This document shows, one piece after another, positions 18,396 to 28,038 of a stretch of 64,000 nucleotides of DNA. The position numbers and the translations under genes are program-made. How positions within the stretch are numbered: the first letter of the stretch is position 1; every line of letters starts with the position of its first letter. This DNA comes from Moritella sp. F3 (GTDB lineage: Bacteria; Pseudomonadota; Gammaproteobacteria; Enterobacterales; Moritellaceae): the NCBI RefSeq assembly GCF_015082335.1, contig NZ_BLRL01000014.1, forward strand, positions 62,001 to 126,000. Direction: 5' to 3'. Below the pieces are notes generated by a model. That model searched no databases. It saw only the letters and a program-made list of their open reading frames with translations, and was not told the DNA's origin.

Positions 18396-20111
18396 CTAAA
18401 TGTGATTAGCTTTTCTATAGTTTCCTTTGTAATCAAATATACGATGCTCAATTTTCCAGAAATACTTTTCCTTTTTTGCGATCACGAAATCTGGTGGCAC
18501 AAACCCTTGTATTTGCGCTGTGATTTGTTCCGCTGTTGTTGCTGTAATTGGCGCGCCAGTGATGGTTCTTGAAAATATGCTTAAAAAGCGTTGGCGTTGT
18601 TTGCTGTTACTGAAATAGAAGGTCTCTTTAATAACATCGCCATCTTCATCATGATAATTAAGTTTGATTTTATCGCCATCAGCTTGTGCTGAAATTCCCG
18701 AGCAGCGTAGCACTTTACGATCTTTTAATTGCAGTGCTTTTTTCAGTTGGTTGTCTGGATCGATTAAATCAACGTGACATTGTTGGCACTCACGGGCTGC
18801 AATGTCATTCTCGGCATTACATTGAGGGCATTGCTTGTATTTAAAGCGATAATCACACTGCTCTTCATTGCCATTACTGGCCTCGACTAACCCTTGGCAA
18901 CGGCGTCCATAGTGCTCAATGATATCCCCATCTGCATCTGTTATCCCCCAAAAAAGATTGGCGAAGTCACAACTTGGGCAGGGCACTTGTACAAGATCGC
19001 TATTGCTGTTGGGCTTGGTTGAGCCAATTTCAGGTTGGTATAAATCAAACCCGTTACCGGCGTAATCAATAATTAAACAATCGTTTTTACCTTCGGCAAG
19101 ACGTAGTCCTCGACCTGCAATTTGTTGATACAAACTGACGGAATCTGTTCGGCGTAAAATGGCAATAACGTCAACGTGTGGTGCATCGAAACCTGTGGTT
19201 AATACTGACACATTAACAAGGTATTTAACTTCCTTAGCTTTAAACTGACGAATAAGTTCATCACGTTCTTTAATGGATGTTTTACCCGTGATAATTGCGG
19301 CTTGCTCGTCTGGTAATTGCTTAAAGATTTCTTTTGCGTGTTTGATACTAGCTGCAAAGATCATGATGCCTTCACGATTGGCTGCAAGCTCGATAAGTTG
19401 CTTACAGATTGCATGGGTGACACGTGGACTTTTGGCTAAGAACTGATCCAGTTGCACTTCATTATATTCCAGTGGCAAATCATCGAACTGATAGCGGGCA
19501 ACTGGTGCATCGATTACGGTTGGTGTGGTTAAGAAGCCTTTTTGTACTAGATAGCGCAATGGTAATTCAAAAATGCAGCTTTCAAATGGGGTCTCGTCTT
19601 CTGTTCTGACATAACCTTGATAATGTTTTTTGTATATCCAGCCTTTGTCTAAACGATAAGGTGTTGCCGTAAGGCCAAGCACTTTCAGCTTCGGATTGGT
19701 ATTTTTTAGATGATTAATGACTTTTTGGTATTGGCTGTCTTCACTCAAACTGACGCGGTGGCATTCATCAATAATCAGTAATGAAAAGAAGCCATCAAAT
19801 TTTTCGAGATTACGACTTAATGATTGCACACTGGCAAACGTCGTTTTAAAACCATCCTGTTTTTTGCCTAGCCCTGCCGCGAAAATACCAGCTTGAAAAC
19901 CATCATGTTCGAATTTGCTATGGTTTTGCTCCACGAGCTCTTTTACATGGGCAAGAATCAGTACGGGGTGCCTTGCTAGTCTGGCTAATTCAGCTAATAC
20001 GTGACTTTTACCTGCACCTGTTGGCAGTGTTATCACCGCTGGTTGATCTGATTTTCTAAAGTGAGCTAAAGCGGCATCGACAGCTGCTTGTTGGTAATCG
20101 CGAAGAGGCAT
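18396..20111 (-). CDS. radD: RadD-type DEAD/DEAH box helicase
   Basis: A superfamily 2 helicase-like ATPase. RadD (YejH) in E. coli contributes to double-strand-break repair and stimulates RecA strand exchange. The 571 residues (E. coli 586) start with the Q-motif-like LRDYQQAAV, then Walker A LPTGAGKS (about 30-37), DECH box LIIDECHR (about 113-120) and motif III GLTATP. Helicase domain 2 has the TTGFDAP and QIAGRGLR motifs. The C-terminal third carries at least three CxxC pairs (CPSC, CPQC, CQQC), the zinc-binding region of RadD. It stands alone, divergent from the catalase gene. Confidence 0.88.
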   Translation of the reverse strand: MPLRDYQQAAVDAALAHFRKSDQPAVITLPTGAGKSHVLAELARLARHPVLILAHVKELVEQNHSKFEHDGFQAGIFAAGLGKKQDGFKTTFASVQSLSRNLEKFDGFFSLLIIDECHRVSLSEDSQYQKVINHLKNTNPKLKVLGLTATPYRLDKGWIYKKHYQGYVRTEDETPFESCIFELPLRYLVQKGFLTTPTVIDAPVARYQFDDLPLEYNEVQLDQFLAKSPRVTHAICKQLIELAANREGIMIFAASIKHAKEIFKQLPDEQAAIITGKTSIKERDELIRQFKAKEVKYLVNVSVLTTGFDAPHVDVIAILRRTDSVSLYQQIAGRGLRLAEGKNDCLIIDYAGNGFDLYQPEIGSTKPNSNSDLVQVPCPSCDFANLFWGITDADGDIIEHYGRRCQGLVEASNGNEEQCDYRFKYKQCPQCNAENDIAARECQQCHVDLIDPDNQLKKALQLKDRKVLRCSGISAQADGDKIKLNYHDEDGDVIKETFYFSNSKQRQRFLSIFSRTITGAPITATTAEQITAQIQGFVPPDFVIAKKEKYFWKIEHRIFDYKGNYRKANHI

Positions 20112-20359
20112 AGTTTATTTATATTTAAGAATCGATTAGTAAGGTGATTATCAATAAATTAGCACTAAAAGTCCAGTTTGATATTCATTTACACAGACTA
20201 CTAGATTGATAGGCGTTCTCTTTTAGTCCTTGTTTTAGTTATATTTTTAGATAGTTTATTCCTTTTGATGTGTAAGGTTATAACGTATTAACAAATCATA
20301 CCAATCTCATTAGACTGCGCACTTTAATAATATACTTTATAGTGTGGGTGAGATAGAAA

Positions 20360-21898
20360 ATGAATTTTAACAAAAAACCGTTAGTGATAGCCTTAGCTCT
20401 TAGCGTAACGAGCATCTTAACGACAGGTATTGCTTTTAACGTGGCAGCAGAAACTCTCACTCGAGATAATGGCGCACCAGTTGGCGATAACCAAAATTCA
20501 ATTACCGCAGGTCCAAGTGGCAGCGTGCTATTAGAAGATGTGCAGTTAATTCAAAAACTACAGCGTTTTGCGCGTGAACGTATTCCTGAACGTGTTGTGC
20601 ATCCACGTGGGGCGGGCGCTCATGGTGTATTCGTAGCAAGTACCGATTTTAGCGGTATTACTGCAGCGGCACCTTTTGCAGATAAAGGTAAAGAAACACC
20701 GGTATTTGTACGTTTTTCTTCGGTGATCCACAGTAAAGGCAGTCCTGAAACAGTTCGTGATCCACGTGGTTTTGCTACAAAATTCTATACGGACGAAGGT
20801 AATTGGGATCTGGTTGGTAATAACCTGCCTGTATTTTTTATCAGAGATGCAATTAAATTCCCTGATATGGTGCATTCATTAAAGCCATCACCTGTGACTA
20901 ATATTCAAGATGCCAACCGTGTATTTGATTTCTTTTCTAATGAACCGGGCGCTATCCATATGTTGACGTGGGTGTACAGCGACAATGGTACACCTGCAAG
21001 TTACCGTAAAATGGATGGGTTTGGTGTACATGCCTATAAAATGATTAATGATGCGGGTGAAGTGAGCTATGTGAAATTCCACTGGAAGAGCTTACAAGGC
21101 ATTGATAATTTAGACGCGGATGAAGTAGCTAAGGTGCAATCGACAGACTTCCAACATTTAACGCGTGACTTGTATGCCAGTATTGCCGATGAGCAATATC
21201 CACAGTGGGATCTGTATATCAAGATAATGAGCCCGTCTGAACTTAACAACTTTGACTACAATCCTCTCGATGCCACGAAAGTGTGGACGGATATTGCTGA
21301 AACAAAAATCGGTACTATGACGTTAAACAGAATGCCGACTAACTTCTTCCAAGAGACTGAACAAGTGGCGATGGCGCCTGCAAACCTTATCCCAGGTATT
21401 GAACCGTCGGAAGATCGATTGCTGCAGGGACGTATTTTTTCTTATTCTGATACTCAAATGTATCGACTCGGGGCTAATCACCAACAACTGCCGATAAACC
21501 GACCTGTGGTTAATGTTGTAAATTATAATCAAGATGGTGCGCTAAATGTTGGTACAACCCAGTCTAATGTGAATTATCAACCAAGCCGTGAAGGGGTTGT
21601 TGAGAATGTTAAAGCTCGTCATTCAACGCCATCGCTTGCAGGGCTAGTTCAACAAGCGACAATTGCAAAGCAGTCAAACTTTGCTCAAACCGGTGAGCTA
21701 TACCGCAGTTTCTCTGAGCAAGAGCAGCTTAATTTGATCCGAAACTTAGCGGGTGATCTTGGCTCTGTTAAGGACATTAATACCAAGCACAAAATGTTGA
21801 GTTATTTTTATAAAGCGGATACTGATTACGGCATGAAATTAACGAAAGCTGTAAATGGCGATATTGCTAAAGTAAAAACATTAGCAATGAGCTTATAA
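20360..21898 (+). CDS. katB: Periplasmic haem catalase (KatB type)
   Basis: Breaks hydrogen peroxide to water and oxygen. The 512 residues begin with a Sec signal (IALALSVTSILTTG, cleavage near VAAET), placing the enzyme in the periplasm. The mature part is a typical small-subunit monofunctional catalase. The active-site His lies in VVHPRGAGAHG, the catalytic Asn in VGNNLPVFF, and the haem-ligand Tyr in the RIFSYSDTQMYR motif. The next gene encodes an exported ankyrin-repeat protein, the katB-ankB arrangement known from Pseudomonas aeruginosa. A 14-bp hairpin lies between them. OxyR control is likely from biology but no site was identified. Confidence 0.93.
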   Translation: MNFNKKPLVIALALSVTSILTTGIAFNVAAETLTRDNGAPVGDNQNSITAGPSGSVLLEDVQLIQKLQRFARERIPERVVHPRGAGAHGVFVASTDFSGITAAAPFADKGKETPVFVRFSSVIHSKGSPETVRDPRGFATKFYTDEGNWDLVGNNLPVFFIRDAIKFPDMVHSLKPSPVTNIQDANRVFDFFSNEPGAIHMLTWVYSDNGTPASYRKMDGFGVHAYKMINDAGEVSYVKFHWKSLQGIDNLDADEVAKVQSTDFQHLTRDLYASIADEQYPQWDLYIKIMSPSELNNFDYNPLDATKVWTDIAETKIGTMTLNRMPTNFFQETEQVAMAPANLIPGIEPSEDRLLQGRIFSYSDTQMYRLGANHQQLPINRPVVNVVNYNQDGALNVGTTQSNVNYQPSREGVVENVKARHSTPSLAGLVQQATIAKQSNFAQTGELYRSFSEQEQLNLIRNLAGDLGSVKDINTKHKMLSYFYKADTDYGMKLTKAVNGDIAKVKTLAMSL

Positions 21899-21913
21899 AC
21901 GCACTGAAATAAT

Positions 21914-21946
21914 AGCAATGCGAAAGAGGCCTTCTTTCGCATTGCT
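21914..21946 (+). other. Strong intercistronic hairpin between katB and the ankyrin gene
   Basis: A perfect 14-bp stem (21914-21927 with 21933-21946) with a 5-base GGCCT loop, 15 bases after the katB stop and 24 bases before the next start. There is no T-tract after it, so it is more likely an mRNA-stabilising or partial-attenuation structure than a terminator. Confidence 0.7.
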
Positions 21947-21970
21947 CAATATGAATCGAGTACTTTCACT

Positions 21971-22519
21971 ATGTTCAATCCAAGAAAAATATTGCCGCTG
22001 ATATTATTTGTAATTCCTGTCTTATCTTTGCTGGTCATTGTTAATTTACATGCGGCCGAATTATCTACACACGAAGGTTATGAGGATTTAACGCCGTATT
22101 ATTATGCTGCTGCGAGAACGGGAGATGATGACGTCATTGAGACCTTTTTAAATGCGGGGTTACCGATTGATATCAGGAATCGAAAAGGTTATACCGCATT
22201 AATGATCGCGACTTATAATGGCCGTATATCTATCGTGAATTCATTGGTAGAACGTGGCGCTAATGTTTGTGCTGAAGATAATAAAGGCAATACTGCATTG
22301 ATGGCAGCGATTGTGCGAGCCGAGTTTAGTATTGCAAATCTATTGATGAAAAGTGATTGTGACGCTAATCAGAAAAATAGAGCAGGGCAAACAGCGGTTA
22401 TGTATGCGACTTTATTTGGTCGTGAAGAATTAAAAGCGATGCTAATCAGCCGTGGCGCAGATGTCCACTTAAAAGATCATAATGGTATTTCTGCAACAAG
22501 CCTACAAGCTGCACAATGA
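21971..22519 (+). CDS. Ankyrin-repeat protein downstream of catalase (AnkB-like)
   Basis: A 182-residue protein with an N-terminal membrane or signal segment (LPLILFVIPVLSLLVIV) and four ankyrin repeats. The repeats are marked by KGYTALMIATYNG, KGNTALMAAIVRA and GQTAVMYATLFG with intervening NxxxxxG-type turns. In P. aeruginosa AnkB is exported and needed for full periplasmic KatB activity; the same placement directly after a periplasmic catalase suggests the same job. Whether the segment is cleaved or anchors the protein is unclear. It sits 72 bases after the catalase stop. Confidence 0.85.
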   Translation: MFNPRKILPLILFVIPVLSLLVIVNLHAAELSTHEGYEDLTPYYYAAARTGDDDVIETFLNAGLPIDIRNRKGYTALMIATYNGRISIVNSLVERGANVCAEDNKGNTALMAAIVRAEFSIANLLMKSDCDANQKNRAGQTAVMYATLFGREELKAMLISRGADVHLKDHNGISATSLQAAQ

Positions 22520-22695
22520 TGACATATGTCTGTTAGTTACAGATTTGATAAAGTGAAGATTAGCGCGTTGTTGTGCTATTGTTAAGTTAATGTTTTTAAT
22601 TCTATCGATAGCATATTCAGTTATCTACGAACTATTACTTACCCAAGTATTTACTCAATTATTTAATTATCTGCTCAACTATCTAGGAGTCGTCG

Positions 22696-23910
22696 ATGGT
22701 CCCTCAAGCTTTCATTTATGACGCTATCCGTACACCTCGGGGCTTAGGTAAATCCTGTGGTGCCTTATATGAAGTCAAACCCGTTACTCTTTTAGCTGAT
22801 TTACTTAATCACTTACAGGCTCGAAATGGTTTTGATACGGATGCGGTCGATGACATCGTATTAGGTTGCGTTACGCCGGTTGGTGATCAAGGTGCTGACA
22901 TCGCTAAAACTGCGGCGCTTGTGGCGGGTTGGAAAGATAATGTAGCCGGGGTGAGCTTAAATCGATTTTGTGCATCAGGGCTTGAATCTGTCAATGTTGC
23001 GGCGATGAAAATACGCTCTGGTTGGGAGCATTTAGTGATCGCTGGAGGCATTGAATCAATGTCTCGGGTCAAAATGGGTGCTGATGGTGGTGCGTGGTCA
23101 ATGGATCCTGAAACCAGTTTAGCGACTGATTATATGCCACAAGGGTTTGGCGCAGATTTAATTGCGACGCTTGATGGTTACAGTCGTGAAGATGTTGATG
23201 CATTTGCAGCGCGTTCTCACCAACGTGCCGCCACCGCTTGGCAGTGTGGTGCATTCGCCAATTCGGTGATCCCCGTGCACGACCGTAACGGTATGTTATT
23301 GCTTGATAAAGACCAACTTGTTAGACCTGATTGTTCAGTTACTTCTCTTGCTAAACTGAAACCCGCGTTTGCGTATCTAGGTCAGACGGTGTTTGATAGT
23401 GTTGCTAAGCGTCGTTACCCACAAATCGGACAAATGAACCATGTACATACAGCTGGTAATGCCTCTGGTATTGTCGATGGCGCAGCGCTGGTGCTAGTTG
23501 GGAGTGCCGAAGCTGGCGCTAAATGGGGGTTGAAACCCAGAGCAAGAGTGATTGCTACGGCTGTCGTTGGCGCCGATCCAACCATTATGTTAACTGGTCC
23601 TGTACCTGCAACCCAGAAAGCATTAACTGTGGCAGGATTAACCATTGATGATATTGACTTATTTGAAGTGAATGAAGCGTTTGCAGCTGTTGTTATGCGT
23701 TTTATGAATGAACTTAATATCTCGGCTGATATTGTTAATGTCAACGGTGGTTCTATTGCGATGGGACATCCGCTAGGCGCAACAGGTGCGATTATTCTAG
23801 GGTCGTTATTAGATGAGTTAGAGGCTCGTAATTTAAAGCGTGGTCTTGCAACCTTATGTGTAGGTGGGGGCATGGGGATTGCAACAATTATTGAACGTGT
23901 AGAGGGGTAA
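22696..23910 (+). CDS. Acetyl-CoA C-acyltransferase (thiolase)
   Basis: Thiolytic cleavage of 3-ketoacyl-CoA, the last step of beta-oxidation. The 404 residues show the nucleophile Cys in [11 protein letters not shown] (about 96), the His of [15 protein letters not shown] (about 357) and the second Cys in TLCVGGGMG near the C-terminus, so all catalytic residues are present. AGGAG precedes the ATG. Only 2 bases separate it from the multifunctional hydratase/dehydrogenase gene, in thiolase-first order as in fadI-fadJ. Length is closer to FadA (387) than FadI (436), so I do not give a symbol. Chain-length preference cannot be told. Confidence 0.92.
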   Translation: MVPQAFIYDAIRTPRGLGKSCGALYEVKPVTLLADLLNHLQARNGFDTDAVDDIVLGCVTPVGDQGADIAKTAALVAGWKDNVAGVSLNRFCASGLESVNVAAMKIRSGWEHLVIAGGIESMSRVKMGADGGAWSMDPETSLATDYMPQGFGADLIATLDGYSREDVDAFAARSHQRAATAWQCGAFANSVIPVHDRNGMLLLDKDQLVRPDCSVTSLAKLKPAFAYLGQTVFDSVAKRRYPQIGQMNHVHTAGNASGIVDGAALVLVGSAEAGAKWGLKPRARVIATAVVGADPTIMLTGPVPATQKALTVAGLTIDDIDLFEVNEAFAAVVMRFMNELNISADIVNVNGGSIAMGHPLGATGAIILGSLLDELEARNLKRGLATLCVGGGMGIATIIERVEG

Positions 23911-23912
23911 CT

Positions 23913-26105
23913 ATGCCATTAATTAGTAGAACGTCATCAATTCGCATAAAACAAGATGATGCTGGAATAGTGCATTTAATTTTCGACAAAGCTGACTCAA
24001 AGATTAACTTACTTGATCGCAGTTTTATTGATGACTATGTAAAAACAGTGAATAAACTCAAAAAAATGACATTTACCGGTGTGGTTCTGCGCTCTGCAAA
24101 AACAAGTTTTTTTGCTGGTGGTGATATAGCGGAACTTAGCGATAGCGCGGTTCAAGATATCGAAGCCAGTTTTCAGTTATTATCCTCGCTGAAAGAGTCT
24201 ATGCGCTGGTTAGAGACATGCGGAAAACCGCTCGTTGCTTGTATCAATGGTGCTGCGCTCGGAAGTGGTTGGGAGCTTGCATTAGCTTGTCATTATCGTA
24301 TTGCCCTCGTGAGAAGTACGTCATTAAATATACCCACAGTAACATTAGGTTTACCTGAGGTGACTTTGGGTTTAATACCGGGGGTGGGTGGCGTAGTCAG
24401 AATGATACGCTTGTTAGGGTTTGAAACGTCAATCCCGTATCTGCTTAAAGGTAAGCAATTTGACAGTGAAGAAGGGGTCAAACTGGGCTTAATTGATCAA
24501 ATTGCGAGATCAAATGTACAAATGCTCGCGCAAGCAACCAATTGGATCTTGTCACAATTACAGCCAGTAAGTCAGCCCTTTGATATTAAAAACTATCAAC
24601 TCCCTGGCGGTAATGTAAATGCCCCCAATATCGCGAGTATGCTTGTGCAAGCGCCCGCCATGTTAAAGAAAAAAACACAAGGTAACCTCCCAGCACCAGA
24701 GGCTATCTTAGCAGTCATGATTGAATCGGCTGAAGTCGATGTCGACACAGCGTTAAGATTGGAAACCCGCTATTTTCTTAATGTGATTAGCGGTCAAGTG
24801 GCTAAAAATATGATTAATACCTTTTGGCATCAATATAATGAAGTCAAAGCAGGGGCGTCGCGACCGCTCGATTACCCGATAACGAAATTTAGTAAAGTTG
24901 GCGTACTAGGGGCGGGTATGATGGGCGCGGGTATTGCTTATGCGTTAGCAAGCCATGGCATCACAGTGATCCTAAAAGATATAAGTATAGAAAAAGCCGT
25001 TTTTGCTAAATCATATACAGCCTCTATTTTAGCTAATTGTAAACTTGCTGATGAAGAGAAAGGCGCCATTTTAAGACGCATTATACCATCGAAGTCCCAC
25101 TCCGATTTGGTCGACTGCGATATGGTTGTTGAGGCTGTTTTTGAAGACCGTAAAGTTAAGTCACAAGCGATCTCTGAAACTCTCGCCGCGATTAATGCTG
25201 ATGAGGTAAGTGAGAGCCATAATAGTAGTAATAACTGTAGCGGTAGCAATGTTCATGGTTTAATCATGGCATCGAATACATCGACATTACCGATATCGAG
25301 TTTAGCGACTGCTTCCACAAAACCTGAGAACTTTATTGGTTTACACTTCTTTTCTCCAGTAGATAAAATGCCATTAGTCGAAATAATAAAAGGTGATAAA
25401 ACCTCATCGGCGACCTTGGCTGCTGCGTATGATTTAGTATTACAAATAGGCAAAGTACCCATTGTGGTGAATGATTGTCGAGGCTTTTTCACTTCACGAT
25501 TATTTTTCACTTATGTGTCTGAAGGTATGCGTATGTTAAGTGAAGGTGTACCGGCTGAAGTTATTGAAAATGCCGCGATTCAAGCTGGATTACCAGTCGG
25601 GCCTCTCGCAATTATTGATGAAGTGAGTTTGTCGTTGGTTGATAATGTGCGTAATCAAACCCGATTAGATTTAAAAGCCGAAGGCAAAGAGCGGCTTGAT
25701 AATCCCGCTGACGCTGTTTTAGACAAGCTTTTAGCCTTAAAGCGACTAGGTAAATTAGCGGGCGCAGGTTTCTATGATTACCCTAGACAAGGGCAGAAAC
25801 AGCTATGGTCTGGTTTAGCGACGGTATTTCCAACGCAAGATAATTGGGACATAGAGACGGTGAAAGATCGCTTATTGTTTGTGCAATCTCTAGAAGCGCT
25901 CAGAGCTTATGAAGAAGGGGTAGTAACAAGTACGCGTGATGCCAATATAGGTTCTATTTTCGGTTTAGGTTTTCCAGCCTGGACTGGTGGTGTTTTACAA
26001 TTGGTTGACCATTATGGCGTTGCAGAATTTAAGCGCCGTTCAGAGCAATTAACTGAACAGTTTGGCCCGCAGTTCACACCTGCAGCGATACTTTCGCAGT
26101 GGTAG
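23913..26105 (+). CDS. Multifunctional enoyl-CoA hydratase / 3-hydroxyacyl-CoA dehydrogenase
   Basis: A fused beta-oxidation enzyme (FadB/FadJ type, 730 aa). The N-terminal crotonase domain (about 10-200) has both catalytic Glu, in GSGWELALAC and GLPEVTLGLIPG. The NAD-binding domain starts near 330 with KVGVLGAGMMGAG; its catalytic His is in IGLHFFSPV. The C-terminal dehydrogenase halves follow (FTSRLFFTY, later DREAN-like region). One oddity is a hydrophilic insertion rich in Ser, Asn and His at about residues 431-447 inside the NAD-binding domain. It forms an operon with the thiolase and is probably the alpha partner of an alpha2beta2 complex. Confidence 0.92.
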   Translation: MPLISRTSSIRIKQDDAGIVHLIFDKADSKINLLDRSFIDDYVKTVNKLKKMTFTGVVLRSAKTSFFAGGDIAELSDSAVQDIEASFQLLSSLKESMRWLETCGKPLVACINGAALGSGWELALACHYRIALVRSTSLNIPTVTLGLPEVTLGLIPGVGGVVRMIRLLGFETSIPYLLKGKQFDSEEGVKLGLIDQIARSNVQMLAQATNWILSQLQPVSQPFDIKNYQLPGGNVNAPNIASMLVQAPAMLKKKTQGNLPAPEAILAVMIESAEVDVDTALRLETRYFLNVISGQVAKNMINTFWHQYNEVKAGASRPLDYPITKFSKVGVLGAGMMGAGIAYALASHGITVILKDISIEKAVFAKSYTASILANCKLADEEKGAILRRIIPSKSHSDLVDCDMVVEAVFEDRKVKSQAISETLAAINADEVSESHNSSNNCSGSNVHGLIMASNTSTLPISSLATASTKPENFIGLHFFSPVDKMPLVEIIKGDKTSSATLAAAYDLVLQIGKVPIVVNDCRGFFTSRLFFTYVSEGMRMLSEGVPAEVIENAAIQAGLPVGPLAIIDEVSLSLVDNVRNQTRLDLKAEGKERLDNPADAVLDKLLALKRLGKLAGAGFYDYPRQGQKQLWSGLATVFPTQDNWDIETVKDRLLFVQSLEALRAYEEGVVTSTRDANIGSIFGLGFPAWTGGVLQLVDHYGVAEFKRRSEQLTEQFGPQFTPAAILSQW

Positions 26106-26231
26106 AATTAATTACGAGGCGTTGTAAAATCGAAGTATGGGTATTTTGTTCATGTGCGATTCATATTGCTCGTTATAGTATGAAGGTTAAGAATAACGAG
26201 AAAAGATAATTTAGAAAATAGAGGACTGCAC

Positions 26232-26465
26232 ATGATAAACACAGCATACAAAATAGTAGTGCTTTTAATTGGATTCATAGGCTTTGTATTCGTGACTAGC
26301 TTAGGCTTAATACTCACGACTGTATTGTTGATTACAGGCATAGTAGCGAAGCCATTTTTACTGAAACGAATGAAAGAGAAGCTTAATCAGTCACAGGCAT
26401 ACAAAGCAAATAATGTCATACCTGGTCAAGTCTATGAAGGTAAATATGAGCGAGTCGATCAGTAA
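26232..26465 (+). CDS. Small two-helix membrane protein, unknown
   Basis: A 77-residue protein with two adjoining hydrophobic stretches (about 7-24 and 26-42). A basic segment (LLKRMKEKLNQ) and a polar tail ending YEGKYERVDQ follow. GAGG stands about 8 bases before the ATG. It lies between the beta-oxidation operon and the RIO kinase gene, same strand, gaps over 100 bases each side. I do not recognise a family. Composition and a plausible ribosome site support it as real. Confidence 0.65.
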   Translation: MINTAYKIVVLLIGFIGFVFVTSLGLILTTVLLITGIVAKPFLLKRMKEKLNQSQAYKANNVIPGQVYEGKYERVDQ

Positions 26466-26579
26466 AAATGCTGATGTCTGTGATGACAGTGTATAAATTA
26501 CACGATGATGTTTTAAAACAAATTAACTTAATGTTATTATCTAAGGTTCATGTAACGGTTAACTAGGAGATAATAACTA

Positions 26580-27440
26580 GTGAAAGTGCCACAAAGAATA
26601 CAACCTCTTGTTGATGATGGACTTGTTGACGAAGTAGTACGTCAGCTTATGAGTGGTAAAGAAGCAACAGTATACGTTGTACGGTGTGGGCAAGAGATCC
26701 GTTGCGCTAAAGTTTATAAAGAAGTTGAGAAGAGAAGCTTTAAACAGGCTGTTCAATATCGTGAAGGTCGTAAGGTTCGTAATAGCCGACGCGCACGAGC
26801 AATGGAAAAAGGCTCAAGCTTTGGACGTAATGAACAAGAGAAAGTATGGCAAAATGCTGAAGTCGAAGCACTGTATCGTTTAGACAATGCTGGTGTTCGA
26901 GTACCGGAACCATATGGTTGTTTCGATGGTGTTTTACTTATGGAATTGGTAACGGATGCGGATGGTTTTGCTGCACCACGTTTAGCTGATGTAGTATTAA
27001 CACCAGAACAAGCGATAATAGATCATGATAAAGTGATTCACTTTGTTAAATTAATGCTTTGTGCAGGCCTTATTCATGGTGATTTATCTGAATTCAACGT
27101 CTTAGTTGACGAACATGGCCCTGTTATTATTGATTTGCCACAAGCGGTTGATGCATCAGCAAATAATAACGCTAAGTGGATGCTTGAGCGTGATGTTGAA
27201 AACATGAGACTTTATTATGGCCAATTTGCCCCACAATTACTTGAGCTGAAATATGCGAAAGAAATGTGGGCGTTATATGAACTCGGCGAACTGAATGCTG
27301 ATGTTGAATTAACTGGCGAGTTCGTTGAAGATACAACATCTGCTGATGTCGGTGGTATTTTAGATGAGATTAATGCTGCGAGAGAAGAAGAACTTGATCG
27401 TTTAGCGCGTATTCAATCGGCTGATGAAGTTGAACAGTAA
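26580..27440 (+). CDS. RIO-family atypical serine protein kinase
   Basis: A 286-residue bacterial RIO1-like kinase. After a short winged-helix-like start come the flexible P-loop region SGKEATVYVV (about 28-37) and the ATP-binding Lys in CAKVYK. The catalytic loop is LIHGDLSEFNVLV, with Asp and Asn in the right places, and the metal-binding Asp is in VIIDLPQAVD (LPQ, as in RIO kinases, rather than DFG). The C-terminal tail is acidic. Start is GTG, with AGGAG about 9 bases before it. RIO kinases act in ribosome maturation in eukaryotes and archaea; bacterial targets are poorly known. Transcription ends at a strong terminator. Confidence 0.9.
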   Translation: MKVPQRIQPLVDDGLVDEVVRQLMSGKEATVYVVRCGQEIRCAKVYKEVEKRSFKQAVQYREGRKVRNSRRARAMEKGSSFGRNEQEKVWQNAEVEALYRLDNAGVRVPEPYGCFDGVLLMELVTDADGFAAPRLADVVLTPEQAIIDHDKVIHFVKLMLCAGLIHGDLSEFNVLVDEHGPVIIDLPQAVDASANNNAKWMLERDVENMRLYYGQFAPQLLELKYAKEMWALYELGELNADVELTGEFVEDTTSADVGGILDEINAAREEELDRLARIQSADEVEQ

Positions 27441-27487
27441 GTGTTAACTGTAAGATGAAAGGCGTTTAATCGCGGCGATAATTGATG

Positions 27488-27524
27488 AAACCCCTTAGCG
27501 ATGTCTATTTCTAAGGGGTTTTTT
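27488..27524 (+). terminator. Rho-independent terminator after the RIO kinase gene
   Basis: An 11-bp stem (27488-27498 with 27511-27521), a 12-base loop and a T6 run. It is placed 48 bases after the stop. The A-rich left arm makes weaker function on the minus strand possible. Confidence 0.88.
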
Positions 27525-27546
27525 ATAACGTTGAAATGAGGGTGAC

Positions 27547-27930
27547 CTAACGTGATGTAACGATGTCTTGCTCCATGCTGGTTGAGTGTTCTTCCGAAAC
27601 CAATCTGTTTGGGCGTAAACCAATACAGTTTTTTGGTAAGTCTTGTTCGCGCTCTAAATATAATGCGCAATTATATAAATTTTTGCGTAATTTGATATCA
27701 CTAGCTAACTTTTCTTCTCCCCAATAATGTAATTCAAAAATCAGAAACCAAAAAATTTGTTCTTTTTCGTTTGAGACTTTTTCGTCGACTACATCCAGAG
27801 ATTGCCAATCTTGTAAAACATCCCATACCAAGTTACTTAATTCTTTATAACTGGTTTTATGCATGAGAAATTGGTTTACGTTGTTTGTTAATAGTTCTGA
27901 TTTCTCATTAATAAATGCGATTGCTTGCAT
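27547..27930 (-). CDS. Hypothetical protein
   Basis: A 127-residue, probably cytoplasmic protein rich in Leu, Glu and Trp, predicted mostly helical (for example LSNLVWDVLQDWQSL and IFWFLIFELHYWGEEKL). No signal peptide, membrane helix or cysteine motif is visible. GGAG lies about 8 bases before the ATG. It is convergent with the RIO kinase gene across a terminator. I do not recognise the family and assign no function. Confidence 0.65.
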   Translation of the reverse strand: MQAIAFINEKSELLTNNVNQFLMHKTSYKELSNLVWDVLQDWQSLDVVDEKVSNEKEQIFWFLIFELHYWGEEKLASDIKLRKNLYNCALYLEREQDLPKNCIGLRPNRLVSEEHSTSMEQDIVTSR

Positions 27931-28038
27931 TGGTTTATCTCCACTTGTTTAAACTAATTTTAAGTCTAGCCTCAAACATTCATTTGGAGAGGTTTAAACT
28001 GGATTAATAATGCCTAAAAAGTAATAGTTCGATCTTGG

